Source of the DNA: Candidatus Calditenuis fumarioli
GTDB lineage: Archaea > Thermoproteota > Nitrososphaeria_A > Caldarchaeales > Calditenuaceae
Length of the DNA: 64,000 bases
Reading direction: 5' to 3'
Assembly: GCA_030059665.1 (NCBI GenBank)
Contig: JANVYR010000002.1
Location: 416,617 to 480,616, forward strand
Part shown: in pieces, positions 35,942 to 45,162 of the stretch
Layout of the letters: every line of letters starts with the position of its first letter
Position numbering within the stretch: position 1 is the first letter of the stretch
The notes under the pieces: generated by a model
Seen by the model: the letters and a program-made list of their open reading frames with translations, nothing else
Databases searched by the model: none
Told to the model about the DNA's origin: nothing
Program-made: the position numbers and the translations under genes

Positions 35942-36997
35942 TTGAGGATTTCCCTGGAACGGCTGGAGAAGTCCTATGGAGGTAGAAAGGTGCTGAAGGG
36001 GATAGACCTGGATATAGGATCGGGTGAGCTCTTCTGCGTGTTGGGTCCCTCGGGCAGTGGTAAGACCACCCTGTTAAAACTGATCGCGGGCTTGGAAAGG
36101 CCCGACAGCGGCAGGATACTCTTCAACGGGGACGACGTAACGGAGGTCCCAGCAGGGGAGAGAGGCGTCTCCATGGTGTTCCAGAACCTAGCGCTCTTCC
36201 CCAACATGACGGCCTTTGAGAACGTCGCCTTCCCCTTGAGGGTTCGGAGGTTTTCCGAGGAGGAGGTTAAAAGGAGGGTGAGGGAGATATCCGAGCTTCT
36301 CCGGATTGAGGGACTTCTCGACCGGAAGGTCGAGACCCTCAGCGGTGGGGAGAGGCAGAGGGTGGCCCTAGCGCGGGCCCTGGTTTACGAGCCCAGGGTG
36401 TTCCTCTTAGATGAGCCTCTGACAGGATTGGAACCACAGTTAAGGCGGGAGATCCGGGAGGAGGTGAAGAGGATCCAACGGGTCACAAAAATCACTACAG
36501 TCTACGTTACACACGACCAAGGGGAGGCCTTCGCACTGGCAGACAGACTAGCCTTGCTGAGGGATGGGGAGGTCCAAGAGGTCGGTGACCCGATCAGCGT
36601 TTACACGAGGCCAAGGAACCTATGGGTTGCTGAGTTCCTGAGCGATACGCCGTTGAACGTCTTCAGGGGCAGGGTCGAGGGGCGAATGGTCCACGTGGAA
36701 GGGTTAGGGTGCGCGTTGGACGCCCCGAAAGGAGTTGAGGACGGACAGAGGTTGATTGTCGTGTTCAGACCTGAAGACCTCAAAATTTGTGAGGAAACCC
36801 CGCACCTACCGACAGGAACTGTTCGGAGGATCGAATTCGTCGGCGACAGAGCGGTATATGAGGTGGACATAGGAACCACGTCGATTTACATTAAGGAATT
36901 CAAACCGCAATGGTTCCCCAAATTATACGGGCGGGTGTCGATCAGATACAATCCGGAGGTCGTGCTGTTCTTCAACGAGGCGGGTGAGGCACTATGA
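35942..36997 (+). CDS. ABC import ATPase, CUT1/FbpC-like
   Basis: 351 residues. Walker A GPSGSGKTT (about 32-40), signature LSGGERQR, Walker B FLLDEP, H-loop THD, then a TOBE-type C-terminal domain (VVFRPEDLKI). Members energise import of sugars, iron or polyamines. TTG start six bases after the cupredoxin stop; it overlaps the permease start by four bases. The set lacks an adjacent solute-binding gene; the Tat-type protein at 45671 is a candidate. Confidence 0.9.
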   Translation: MRISLERLEKSYGGRKVLKGIDLDIGSGELFCVLGPSGSGKTTLLKLIAGLERPDSGRILFNGDDVTEVPAGERGVSMVFQNLALFPNMTAFENVAFPLRVRRFSEEEVKRRVREISELLRIEGLLDRKVETLSGGERQRVALARALVYEPRVFLLDEPLTGLEPQLRREIREEVKRIQRVTKITTVYVTHDQGEAFALADRLALLRDGEVQEVGDPISVYTRPRNLWVAEFLSDTPLNVFRGRVEGRMVHVEGLGCALDAPKGVEDGQRLIVVFRPEDLKICEETPHLPTGTVRRIEFVGDRAVYEVDIGTTSIYIKEFKPQWFPKLYGRVSIRYNPEVVLFFNEAGEAL

Positions 36998-37866
36998 GGC
37001 TCAGCTCTCTCATATGGTCGATTACTGTACTGGCTGTTGCGGTATTGGGCTCTTTGGTTCCGTTAGCATACACGTTGTACCTGAGTTTTATTTCGCCAGG
37101 AGGTGAGGTGGGAACGTTAACCCTCAAGAACTTCGCATCGGTCATCTCGGACGTTAACTTCTACAGGTCAACTTTCCTCTCGATTGCCTACACTTTACTG
37201 TCGTTAATGGGATCGCTGGTGATTGGCGTGGCCGCTGCCCTCGTTCTCTCGGCACTCGGCAGGAGCAACAGGATCCTAGAGGGTCTTTACGCGATGCCTC
37301 TAGCCGTCTCACCCATCATCGCAGGTATCCTCTGGTCACCTCCCGCTGTATGGGACGACATCAACTCCCTTCTTCACGTATCCTTTGGACTTCCGTTCAT
37401 AGACGTAACAGATGCCATAATTTACTTCCCCATAATGACTCTGGCTGAAAGCTGGCTTTGGTCACCACTGTTCATGTTAGCGTCACTGATCGTCATAGAG
37501 GACATCCCGAAGGAATGTGTCGGAGCTGCGAGGCTGATGGGCGCGAACGAATTTGACCTGCTTAGATACCTCTACCTCCCCTCCATCCTTCGATCGAACG
37601 TCGTTAGGACGCTCATGATCATAAAGTCGATAGATTTCTTCAGGGCTTTCGAGATACCATTTGCATGGAGCAACTGGGTACGGGCAACGCAGGTGGGTGA
37701 AGCTACCGACACCTTAAGCCTCCTTTTGTTCAAGCAGCTAGTCTATCCACCGTCCGGTCTGCCCTCCATCCAGTACATAGCGACAGTTTCGATGCTGCTT
37801 CTGGGGGTCAGCCTATCAGTTGCTTTCGTCCTCTTCAGGGTCTTCGTGCAGGGGGAACGATCATGA
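36994..37866 (+). CDS. ABC permease, first subunit (MalF/UgpA-like)
   Basis: 290 residues with six predicted transmembrane helices and an EAA-loop pattern GAARLMGANEFDLLRYLYLP in the cytosolic loop that docks on the ATPase. Overlaps both neighbours by four bases. Together with the next gene it forms a heterodimeric importer channel. Confidence 0.88.
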   Translation: MRLSSLIWSITVLAVAVLGSLVPLAYTLYLSFISPGGEVGTLTLKNFASVISDVNFYRSTFLSIAYTLLSLMGSLVIGVAAALVLSALGRSNRILEGLYAMPLAVSPIIAGILWSPPAVWDDINSLLHVSFGLPFIDVTDAIIYFPIMTLAESWLWSPLFMLASLIVIEDIPKECVGAARLMGANEFDLLRYLYLPSILRSNVVRTLMIIKSIDFFRAFEIPFAWSNWVRATQVGEATDTLSLLLFKQLVYPPSGLPSIQYIATVSMLLLGVSLSVAFVLFRVFVQGERS

Positions 37867-38714
37867 GGGTGACACGGTTATTAGTTTACGTCGCTGCAGC
37901 CGCCCTTGCACTCTTTTACGTATACCCGATAGCGAACATGGTCTTTGAAGGGTTCGACATAGATCTCTCCTCGATCTACGCACCTGGGTTCAGGTTGATA
38001 GGGGGAGTCCCATACTATTCAGGGGGGATAACGCCCTCTTTGACCTATTACATGGACATGTTCAGGGTTCAGGGATTCCAGAGGCTGATAACCAACAGCT
38101 TAGTTATAGGAACGGTCAGCGCACTCATAGCTACCGTTTTAGCACTGCTTTCGTCTTACCAATTGACGTTCGGCTCCAGATTCTTAGGGAGGAACATGGA
38201 CTACCTGATGCTCGTCATGAGATCTGCTCCTCCGTTTGTGTACTTACTGCCGTTTCTGATAATAGCGGTGAACGTTGGGTTATGGGACACCCAAGCTGGT
38301 TTGACGCTTGCCTATACATCGCTCAACATACCTCTGGCCTATCTGCTTGTGAGGTCGTTGCTCAGGGACTTCCCTAAAGAACTAGTAGAGGTCGCGGAGT
38401 TGATGGGAGCACCGGCCACCGCCGTCCTAAGAAGGGTCATACTTCCTTTAGCGTTACCGGGGCTCGCAGTGATATGGACTTTCTTGTTCGTCGTTACTTG
38501 GAACGAGTTCCTCCTTGCTAGCATTCTCACAGGACCTGACGCGAGGACCGTAAGCGTGGGCGTTTGGGCGGGCGTTGGCGAACAAATAGGGACCTTCAGG
38601 ACCGTTGAATTCGAGGCCCAAGCTGCAGCCGGAACCATAGCGATGATCGTTCCTTTGTTGATAACGCTCTATCTCAGGCGCAGGTTAGCCAGACTATTTT
38701 CGTTACGAGTGTGA
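37863..38714 (+). CDS. ABC permease, second subunit (MalG/UgpE-like)
   Basis: 283 residues, six predicted helices, with EAA-loop VAELMGAPATAVLRRVILPLALPG. It pairs with the preceding subunit. The large external loop between helices 1 and 2 (IDLSSIYAPGF...) is typical of the CUT1 class. The operon ends here; the genes that follow are convergent. Confidence 0.88.
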   Translation: MRVTRLLVYVAAAALALFYVYPIANMVFEGFDIDLSSIYAPGFRLIGGVPYYSGGITPSLTYYMDMFRVQGFQRLITNSLVIGTVSALIATVLALLSSYQLTFGSRFLGRNMDYLMLVMRSAPPFVYLLPFLIIAVNVGLWDTQAGLTLAYTSLNIPLAYLLVRSLLRDFPKELVEVAELMGAPATAVLRRVILPLALPGLAVIWTFLFVVTWNEFLLASILTGPDARTVSVGVWAGVGEQIGTFRTVEFEAQAAAGTIAMIVPLLITLYLRRRLARLFSLRV

Positions 38715-38742
38715 ACACTGGTGATCTGTTCTCGGGCCAGCT

Positions 38743-38961
38743 TTAGGAAGCTAATCGTATACGCGAAAAATACCAAGCCATCAACGTTACCAGACCTGTG
38801 AAGACCAAAACCAACGAGAAAAGGTACCACGATCTTATGTCCTGCCTGAAGAATTGGTGAGAAAGGTCCTCCAGCAATATTATTGCTATATAACCCATGA
38901 GGATAAGCGTAAGGGCCGTGAGCATCAACATCCTTGACGACAACCTCCAAAGACCTCTCAT
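38743..38961 (-). CDS. Small two-helix membrane protein
   Basis: 72 residues with two predicted transmembrane helices (about 10-30 and 45-66). Its ATG overlaps the stop of the kelch gene by four bases (ATGA), so it is translationally coupled. No known motif. It may anchor or assemble with the kelch protein. Confidence 0.6.
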   Translation of the reverse strand: MRGLWRLSSRMLMLTALTLILMGYIAIILLEDLSHQFFRQDIRSWYLFSLVLVFTGLVTLMAWYFSRIRLAS

Positions 38962-39974
38962 TCCAATATTAGAACGTCATTTACGTCGCTGACCGTGAGC
39001 CCTGGTCTAGGACCGCCGGCGATAACGTAGACTCTGTTACCTACGGTTGCTGCAGCGAGTCCGTGTCTAGGGGTGGGCATGTATGTCAACGATGTCCATG
39101 ATCCCCTGTTCACGTCGTATGCCTCGACCTCACCGAAGGTCCTCGTCTCGCTCTCTCCTCCGAAGACCATAACCATCCCCTTGACAGCGACCGCCGCTAT
39201 ACCGCTTCTAGGTGTTGGCATAGGAGGACCCTCACTAAGGACTCCGGTATCTGCGTCATAGATCTCCAGGGTTCCCAGGTTGTTGATCCTTCCACCTGAG
39301 GGTGCCCTGCCGCCCACAACATAGATTCTCTTCCCCATTACGGCTGATGAGAGGTGTTCCCTCGCCACCCTTAGCGAGACACCATCCACCACCGACAGTC
39401 TTTCGAGATCAACTATGGCGTGATCGTTCACCGCATGCCCCTTTCTGGCGCCACCGAAAATGTGGATCTCATTGCCCAGGACCTGTGCGGTGGCAGCTGC
39501 TATGGGTCTCTTTAGGGTGAGAAACACCTCCCACCCGTCAGACTTGACGCTGTAACGATAGATCCTGTCCTGTGCCGTCCAACCGTCGTCGTAGCCGCCG
39601 ATCACGAAGATCTGATCGCCTTGACTTACCATTGCCACGTGATGGAGGGGGGCGGGCATTCTCGCCAGCTCCTTCCACCTAACTTCTGGGACGTCGAACG
39701 CGAAGAAGCGATCGGACGCACGACCTTCAGCGGTAAGTCCCCCCGCTAGATATATGGTCTGTCCGACCACTGTAGCAGCCACCTCGCTCAGCCTCACCGG
39801 CAAGGGAGGACCTGAATCCCACCGCACCGATATGGAGGATGTCCGCTCTGCTAGGGAAATCGCGGTTTGCGATTTCTCACCTGAAATCAGCTGGAGATAT
39901 CTGAGACCAAATGCAGACAGTCCCGATAATACCGCCGCTCCTGCCAGCGCTATGAGAGCTCTTCGTCGGTTCAA
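38958..39974 (-). CDS. Exported kelch-repeat propeller protein
   Basis: 338 residues. The N-terminus has three arginines before a hydrophobic run (NRRRALIALAGAAVLSG), Tat-like or a signal anchor. About six kelch repeats follow, with the GG pair and spaced Tyr/Trp (IYLAGG, IFVIGGYDD, IHIFGGAR, IYVVGGRA, VMVFGGES, VYVIAGG), making a six-bladed propeller. It lacks the tryptophan-docking motifs of quinoproteins. Extracellular kelch proteins can be sialidase- or lyase-like or bind partners; no catalytic site is evident. It sits between quinoprotein genes and could be an accessory of that system. Confidence 0.82.
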   Translation of the reverse strand: MNRRRALIALAGAAVLSGLSAFGLRYLQLISGEKSQTAISLAERTSSISVRWDSGPPLPVRLSEVAATVVGQTIYLAGGLTAEGRASDRFFAFDVPEVRWKELARMPAPLHHVAMVSQGDQIFVIGGYDDGWTAQDRIYRYSVKSDGWEVFLTLKRPIAAATAQVLGNEIHIFGGARKGHAVNDHAIVDLERLSVVDGVSLRVAREHLSSAVMGKRIYVVGGRAPSGGRINNLGTLEIYDADTGVLSEGPPMPTPRSGIAAVAVKGMVMVFGGESETRTFGEVEAYDVNRGSWTSLTYMPTPRHGLAAATVGNRVYVIAGGPRPGLTVSDVNDVLILE

Positions 39975-40159
39975 AGCCCCCAGAATCTTTCTCTACGCAT
40001 TACCTTAAAATAATTGCTCGGTTTTGCGGCTTCATTAATCGTGGTACTTCCGGTTCGTGAGCCGGATAAGGGTCTTCCGAGATCGTCGTTGAAAGAGACA
40101 CGCATCTTGATATCAAAAAAGGATAAGGGGACCGAGATCGCATAAAAGTCTAAGGTTTT

Positions 40160-40433
40160 TTTGAGCTCGTTATCCGGTTTGTCTACTTTACCTCCTCCTT
40201 CCCCTGGCAGCTATCGTGGCTGCAGCTATCACAGCTACTACTGCGACGCCTGCAACGGCATAGACCCAAGCAGGTATAACCTCAACCTCCCTGACCTGAG
40301 TCTGTACCTGAGTGACCACCTGAGTAGCGACTGCGGTCTGGACTACCGTCTGGACTTGAGTCCTGACCTGAGTCTGGACCACTGTCCTCTCCTGGACTAC
40401 CGTTCTCTCTGCTATGACATCAGGAAGGCCTAG
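40160..40433 (-). repeat. Inverted repeat, 3' block of propeller E
   Basis: Reverse complement of 32073-32345, covering the stalk, membrane anchor and 28 bases after the stop. No difference was seen by eye. Confidence 0.85.
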
Positions 40434-42419
40434 GACCACCACGTAGCCTGACAGCGCGTGAGGCCCCCAAGTTCCCGGGATCGCGTTTGATACTGGAACT
40501 ATTATTCTAATTTTTCCGTCGGCTGTGGCAGCGATGCTCGGTTGTGTCATCATCGGGCCTCCCACAATCACCTTCTTTAGTTCCGCTCCGGTGTCAGCGT
40601 CGTATATGCGGAGGGTGCCATCGTTGAACGTCGCGAAGACTAATCCATTCGAGACCGATAGTCCTCCTCTATACGGTACGTCTGGCACGAAGGTGTTCCA
40701 CACGATCCTCCCGGTGTTCACGTCTATGGCATAGATCGTTGTGTTCGTGGGTTGCGATGGGAGCGTCTCAAAGCTAATTCCCCATCCCGCAGGCCACGCT
40801 GTTCCTGGGCCGACGTTCTGTATAGCGAATGCTGCGGGCATGTTGTAAACTGCTACGAATAACCTGTTTCGTTGGGGATCGTACGCAGGATCGCTCTCCA
40901 GCGCGCCAGTTGCAGGCGGGTTCTGATAGAAAGGTTTGTGATTCTTAATGTATTCGTACTCCTGTCCAGTGGTCCACTCTCCCTGCCATCTCCAGTTCAT
41001 GTCTTTCGGGTCGAGCGGGTTCTGCCACTTCACGTACTTCGACCACTTTATCCCATACCTTGGATCACCTCCGTACTTCGCCGGCTCCATAGCCTTGAAC
41101 ACCCATAGTAGGTGACCGTCGTCGGGATCTAGCGCGAAAACCAGCCCGCTCTTGCACCCTTTGATCACAGCATCACGTCTCTGTCCGCCTATCATGGCGT
41201 TCTTGACCAGCAAGACGCTCCACGCGCAGTCCCAGTCCCAAAGATCGTGAGGCAACGATTGAACTCCCCATATCAGTTTTCCAGTCTCGACGTCCAGCGC
41301 TAAAATGGAATCGCTCCACAAGTTCGGGCCTGGCCTGAACGTTGCGTTCCAGTCTGGAGCGGGTTGATTAGTTCCCACGTACGCTATTCCCCTGTCCTCG
41401 TCCACAGCGTAAGCTCCTCCCCAACCCGCACCGGCTCCAGCATAGCTGACCTTCTCGTTCGGATACCGCTGAACGAACCTAGCAAATCCCCAGTCGTCGT
41501 AGAGGAGCTGTCTCTTCTGGTCAGGTGGTAGGGTCTTGAGGTTGATCAGCTGATCGCGGGCACCGTCGAATATCCATGCTCCTTTCATCTGGTCAACCAA
41601 CTTCAAAGTCCACTCAGGGTCACTGCCGTCCTGGGGTGGGACCGTGAAAGTCCTCCAGATGATCTGGGGATTGCCGCGTCCCTCAAGCCACGGCTTCAAG
41701 TCCACGCCAACGAAGAAGCCACGACCTGCGCCCTGGTCCTCGGGCGTAGAAACACCGATTATCATAATCTTCCTCTTGGTATCAACTACAAAGCTCGGAG
41801 TGGAGATGTCGTATACACCTCTGTTCCCAGGCACGTTGGCTAAGTAGTCGACAGTGAATATGGGCCACCGTAGCTTTATGTCACCCGTGAGAGGATCGAT
41901 GACAACGAGATAGTAGTAGTTCGTAATTATGAAGAGGTAAGGTCTGCCGTCGAGTTCGTAGATGTGTATCTGATGGAAGTGCCCCTTGAAGAACGGCTCC
42001 CACAGCGGCGGTTTACCAGCGGCCATCTGATCGACGAATTCCTTCGGTGGAGGAAGGTCCTTGAACCAGAGAGTCTTTCCAGACGCTAGGTCCAACGCGT
42101 AAACCCTGTGCCAGTTCGTGACGAAGTACACCACTCCTTTGTAAACAAGCGGTGTGTGTATGACTCCCTCGGACCCAGCGAAGAACGGATCACCCAGCGA
42201 TGCGGGCGGTACCGGAAATACCCACTTCACCTCCAAGAACTTCACGTTCTCCTTGTCGATCTGAGTCTGCGGGCTCCAGTTCCAGTTCCCAGGGACTCCG
42301 TTGTACCTCGCCCAGTCCAGTGCCTGCTGCTGCGCCAAGGCCACCGAAGAGGTGATCAGCATAGCCAGCACGGAGACGACGGCCAGGCTCAATCCGAGCA
42401 GCCCCGATTTCCTTTCCAT
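40188..42419 (-). CDS. PQQ dehydrogenase-like propeller E, XoxF-type active site
   Basis: 743 residues, a near-copy of propeller C in inverted orientation. Signal peptide, first 68 residues, a middle block around residues 305-400 and the last 80 residues are the same as in C, while blocks between them differ (for example residues 70-200). The strip PHDLWDWD supplies Asp395 and Asp397 at the catalytic and lanthanide-type positions; KGCKSG keeps Lys. The ligand loop is TNQPAPDW; the Glu region reads PEDQGAGRGFF. External, held by the Val/Gln/Thr stalk and one helix. Differences from C lie in parts that shape substrate access, so the two may prefer different substrates. Confidence 0.88.
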   Translation of the reverse strand: MERKSGLLGLSLAVVSVLAMLITSSVALAQQQALDWARYNGVPGNWNWSPQTQIDKENVKFLEVKWVFPVPPASLGDPFFAGSEGVIHTPLVYKGVVYFVTNWHRVYALDLASGKTLWFKDLPPPKEFVDQMAAGKPPLWEPFFKGHFHQIHIYELDGRPYLFIITNYYYLVVIDPLTGDIKLRWPIFTVDYLANVPGNRGVYDISTPSFVVDTKRKIMIIGVSTPEDQGAGRGFFVGVDLKPWLEGRGNPQIIWRTFTVPPQDGSDPEWTLKLVDQMKGAWIFDGARDQLINLKTLPPDQKRQLLYDDWGFARFVQRYPNEKVSYAGAGAGWGGAYAVDEDRGIAYVGTNQPAPDWNATFRPGPNLWSDSILALDVETGKLIWGVQSLPHDLWDWDCAWSVLLVKNAMIGGQRRDAVIKGCKSGLVFALDPDDGHLLWVFKAMEPAKYGGDPRYGIKWSKYVKWQNPLDPKDMNWRWQGEWTTGQEYEYIKNHKPFYQNPPATGALESDPAYDPQRNRLFVAVYNMPAAFAIQNVGPGTAWPAGWGISFETLPSQPTNTTIYAIDVNTGRIVWNTFVPDVPYRGGLSVSNGLVFATFNDGTLRIYDADTGAELKKVIVGGPMMTQPSIAATADGKIRIIVPVSNAIPGTWGPHALSGYVVVLGLPDVIAERTVVQERTVVQTQVRTQVQTVVQTAVATQVVTQVQTQVREVEVIPAWVYAVAGVAVVAVIAAATIAARGRRR

Positions 42420-42460
42420 AGCGTAGAGGTGAAGTAAGAGGTCAATAGATAAGGATTTCC
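42215..42460 (-). repeat. Inverted repeat, 5' block of propeller E
   Basis: Reverse complement of 30029-30275, including promoter, start and signal peptide. Left edge may be off by a base or two. Confidence 0.82.
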
Positions 42461-42539
42461 GATGGGAACTTAAATGGAATGTAGTGAACGTAGGGGTCCG
42501 CTGCCGCGGGCATCAAAGGACTTTAGATCTGCAGGGAAC

Positions 42540-43637
42540 TCATTTCCTAACCAGCGAGCACAGGGCCGGGTCGATCCTCACGCATACCCTGGACCCCGTG
42601 GCGACGTTCACCCTAGATGGGAGTGAAACCCTGAGGATCACGCCGCTCACTTCCACCGAAAGCTCCCACCTGTCGCCGAGGAACTTCTTCTCGCGCACCG
42701 TCCCGGCGAACGCGTTGGTGGTGCCGCTACAAGTTCCCGTGAGGTCCAGGTCGACAGACTCCGACCGAAAGACCACATAGACCTTTCCGTGGTCCAACGT
42801 CGGATCGCGAGATTCAACGACTATCTTGCCGATCCGCGTATCAACCGTGCCGTCGGGAAGCAGCTCACCCTCCAGCACGTTCGCAGAGCCCAGGAATTCG
42901 GCCCCGAACTTGGTCCTGGGCCTGAAGTAGGTCTGGACCGGATCTCCCACCTCGAGCAGCTCACCCTCGCTCATCAGACCTATGCGGTCCGACATCACGA
43001 AGGCCTCCAGCTGGTCGTGGGTCACGTAGACTGTGGCGATGTTCATCGATCTCAGGAGGTGCCTCAACTCGTCCCTCAGCTCCTCTCTGACCTTGGCGTC
43101 CAAGTTGCTGAGCGGTTCATCGAGCAACAGCACCTTAGGTTCCGAGACGATGGCCCTTGCGAGCGCCACCCTCTGTTGCTGTCCACCGCTGAGCCTTGTG
43201 GCAGGCCTGTCCTCCAGCCCGTCTAGCTTGACCAGCGACAGAGCCCATCTCACCCTCCTCACCAGCTCGTCCTTAGGCACCCCCTTTGCCCGGAGGGGAT
43301 ACGCCACGTTCTCGAAGACGCTCATGTGGGGCCAGACGGAGTAGTTCTGGAAGACCATGCCTATCCCCCTTTTCTCAGGCGAAACGGAGATCGATCTCGT
43401 TTTCGAGAAGACCGTTACGCCTCCGATCTCTACCTCGCCCTCGTCTGGGTCCTCGAGTCCCGCTATGCACCTCAGCGTGGTCGTCTTCCCGCATCCACTG
43501 GGCCCGAGCAGCGTGAAGACCTCACCCTCCCGTACTTCGAAGTCCATTTCCCTGATGGCTTCAACCACCTGAACCAGTCTCCCCGACTTGACCCTGAAAG
43601 TCTTCCTGAGACCCTGGACCCTCAGGGCTACACACAT
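42540..43637 (-). CDS. ABC import ATPase, FbpC/UgpC-like, orphan
   Basis: 365 residues. Walker A GPSGCGKTT (about 46-54), Q-loop FQNYSVWPH, signature LSGGQQQR, Walker B LLLDEP, H-loop THD, and a C-terminal TOBE-like domain. The sequence resembles FbpC and other iron or sugar importers. No permease is next to it. The fused permease at 56606 with the binding protein at 55336 lacks an ATPase in this window, so this could be the missing part. It is divergent from the NTF2-like operon. Confidence 0.88.
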   Translation of the reverse strand: MCVALRVQGLRKTFRVKSGRLVQVVEAIREMDFEVREGEVFTLLGPSGCGKTTTLRCIAGLEDPDEGEVEIGGVTVFSKTRSISVSPEKRGIGMVFQNYSVWPHMSVFENVAYPLRAKGVPKDELVRRVRWALSLVKLDGLEDRPATRLSGGQQQRVALARAIVSEPKVLLLDEPLSNLDAKVREELRDELRHLLRSMNIATVYVTHDQLEAFVMSDRIGLMSEGELLEVGDPVQTYFRPRTKFGAEFLGSANVLEGELLPDGTVDTRIGKIVVESRDPTLDHGKVYVVFRSESVDLDLTGTCSGTTNAFAGTVREKKFLGDRWELSVEVSGVILRVSLPSRVNVATGSRVCVRIDPALCSLVRK

Positions 43638-43730
43638 GGCGCACCATCACCGCGCAGGATTCCCGGCCCTAAAATCTGTTCGCCGGTCGTCTCTTGATTT
43701 TCGGGACTACAGAGCTGTTAATCGCGAATA

Positions 43731-43738
43731 TTTAAATA
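43731..43738 (+). promoter_or_regulatory. TATA box of NTF2/four-helix/binding-protein operon
   Basis: TTTAAATA lies 4 bases before the first ATG (43742) but 25-32 bases before ATG 43763, so the latter is the likely start. Confidence 0.6.
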
Positions 43739-43762
43739 GGGATGAGCGCCTTTGCGTGCGAG

Positions 43763-44638
43763 ATGGCACCAGACCGCATGGCTGGGATCGCACGGACCCT
43801 CTTGGTCGGAATAGTCGTGGCGGTCATCGTGGTGGCAGCGGCCGGTTACATTTTAGCTGCGCGAACGCCACCTTCAGGTCCTGCAACGACCGTCACCCGC
43901 TCTCCAACCCAACAGACCACTACGTTTGCCACCCAGCCTGGAACCGTCACTGAAGTCACTAGAACTCGGACCGAGACTACCGTGACGACCACCACAACGG
44001 TCCAGACTTCGCCCGCCGTGACGACGACCCAGACTACGCCAGCCGCCAATCTGCCCACAGAGCAGCAGCTAAGGACCTTCTTCAACAACTACGTAGCTGA
44101 CGTCCAGCGTCGGGACGTGTTGGCTATCATCGACAAGTACAGTCAGGACGCTGTGGCTTACTGGACTGGACAGGCTGCGGGTCTGAAGGGGACATACAAG
44201 GGACAGGGAAACATCAGGATACTGTACATAGCTGCACTGGGAACGGCGAAGACCATCACGCTTAAGGAGGAAAGCTTCACCACGAGGTATGAGGGCGACG
44301 TTGCCGTGATAGAAAGCGTTCAAGCGATCAGCGGCAATTCTGATGTGCTGGGCAACTTCGATGGACGTGTGAAGATCACGCTGAAGGTGAAGCTGCTGGG
44401 CGGTCAGCTTAAGATAGTTGAGGAGACTTGGGATTACCTGACCTTCAATTACGAGAAGACCGGGGGAGCCACCACGTTCCCGCAGTGGGCCGACATCAAG
44501 GCTGGCAGGCCGGTGGCGCTGGAGCCGACGAAGGACTTCAAGGACCTAGTCTGGGCGGTCAGCAGCTTCTTCGCCTATGGGCTCTTCGCCTTCGCCGCGG
44601 TTACAGCGGTCATCGCCATCAGAAGGTTCGTTCGGTAA
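43763..44638 (+). CDS. Membrane-anchored NTF2/SnoaL-like protein, copy 2
   Basis: 291 residues: N-terminal helix (about 8-28), a stalk of about 60 residues made largely of Thr, Val and Gln, an NTF2/SnoaL-like domain (about 90-235) and a C-terminal helix with basic end. The domain starts EQQLRTFFNNYVADVQRRDVLAIIDKYSQDAVAYW, the classic first helix and strand of the fold, and ends with TTFPQW as in the paralogue at 23490. First gene of an operon with two four-helix proteins, a solute-binding protein and an exported protein. The pocket could hold a small ligand such as a cofactor, but this is inference. Confidence 0.78.
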   Translation: MAPDRMAGIARTLLVGIVVAVIVVAAAGYILAARTPPSGPATTVTRSPTQQTTTFATQPGTVTEVTRTRTETTVTTTTTVQTSPAVTTTQTTPAANLPTEQQLRTFFNNYVADVQRRDVLAIIDKYSQDAVAYWTGQAAGLKGTYKGQGNIRILYIAALGTAKTITLKEESFTTRYEGDVAVIESVQAISGNSDVLGNFDGRVKITLKVKLLGGQLKIVEETWDYLTFNYEKTGGATTFPQWADIKAGRPVALEPTKDFKDLVWAVSSFFAYGLFAFAAVTAVIAIRRFVR

Positions 44639-44649
44639 GGGTGTGTTTC

Positions 44650-45162
44650 ATGGACGTACTGAAGATCTCTAAAATCTACTTCGCTCTTGGATTGCTAAAC
44701 GGAGTTTTGGCTGCGGTGGCCACAGCCCTCATCCTGATACCTGAGCTGCGTCTGGCCGCTGGACCTGGCTCGATACTGACCCATAACGTGGACGTCTGGC
44801 CCGGCGCCTGGGGTTGGGTATCGTACTTCGTGCTGCTGATCGCTGGCGTGGGTGGAGCTTTCCTTTGGTCGCTGAGCTACTACCTCCTCAGGCAGCTGTT
44901 CAACGTCGAGGGCGCCAACGCGCTCCTGTCGATCCTGTCCATGGCCCTTTACGAGATAGGGGTTCTGGGAACCGTCGGTCTCACGGGCTACGTCGGGATC
45001 GAGGGAGGGAGGTTCGTGGCTGACGGCGGCTCCGCGATGGTGGTCACAGCGCTGATAGGGTGGGTCGTGATTCCCACCGGGCTCTCCGTAGGCGCCGCGG
45101 TGCTCGGCACCCTCCTCGGCATATTGAACCTGATAGCATCGGTTGTGCGCAGGAGACGATGA
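44650..45162 (+). CDS. Four-helix membrane protein, copy 2
   Basis: 170 residues with four transmembrane helices (about 10-30, 50-75, 85-112 and 130-160). It shares with the next protein the WPGAWGW/WPGTWMF segment before helix 2 and the following SLSYYLLRQLF/SVIYYLAKVVL segment, so the pair are paralogues. Twelve bases separate it from the NTF2-like gene, and its stop overlaps the next start by four bases (ATGA). Unknown family. Confidence 0.72.
   Translation: MDVLKISKIYFALGLLNGVLAAVATALILIPELRLAAGPGSILTHNVDVWPGAWGWVSYFVLLIAGVGGAFLWSLSYYLLRQLFNVEGANALLSILSMALYEIGVLGTVGLTGYVGIEGGRFVADGGSAMVVTALIGWVVIPTGLSVGAAVLGTLLGILNLIASVVRRRR

Noticed and set aside
40188..42419. Propellers C and E as transposon ends
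   Set aside because: The inverted repeats are whole genes with promoters, no transposase lies between them and no target duplication was seen; gene duplication with conversion explains them better.
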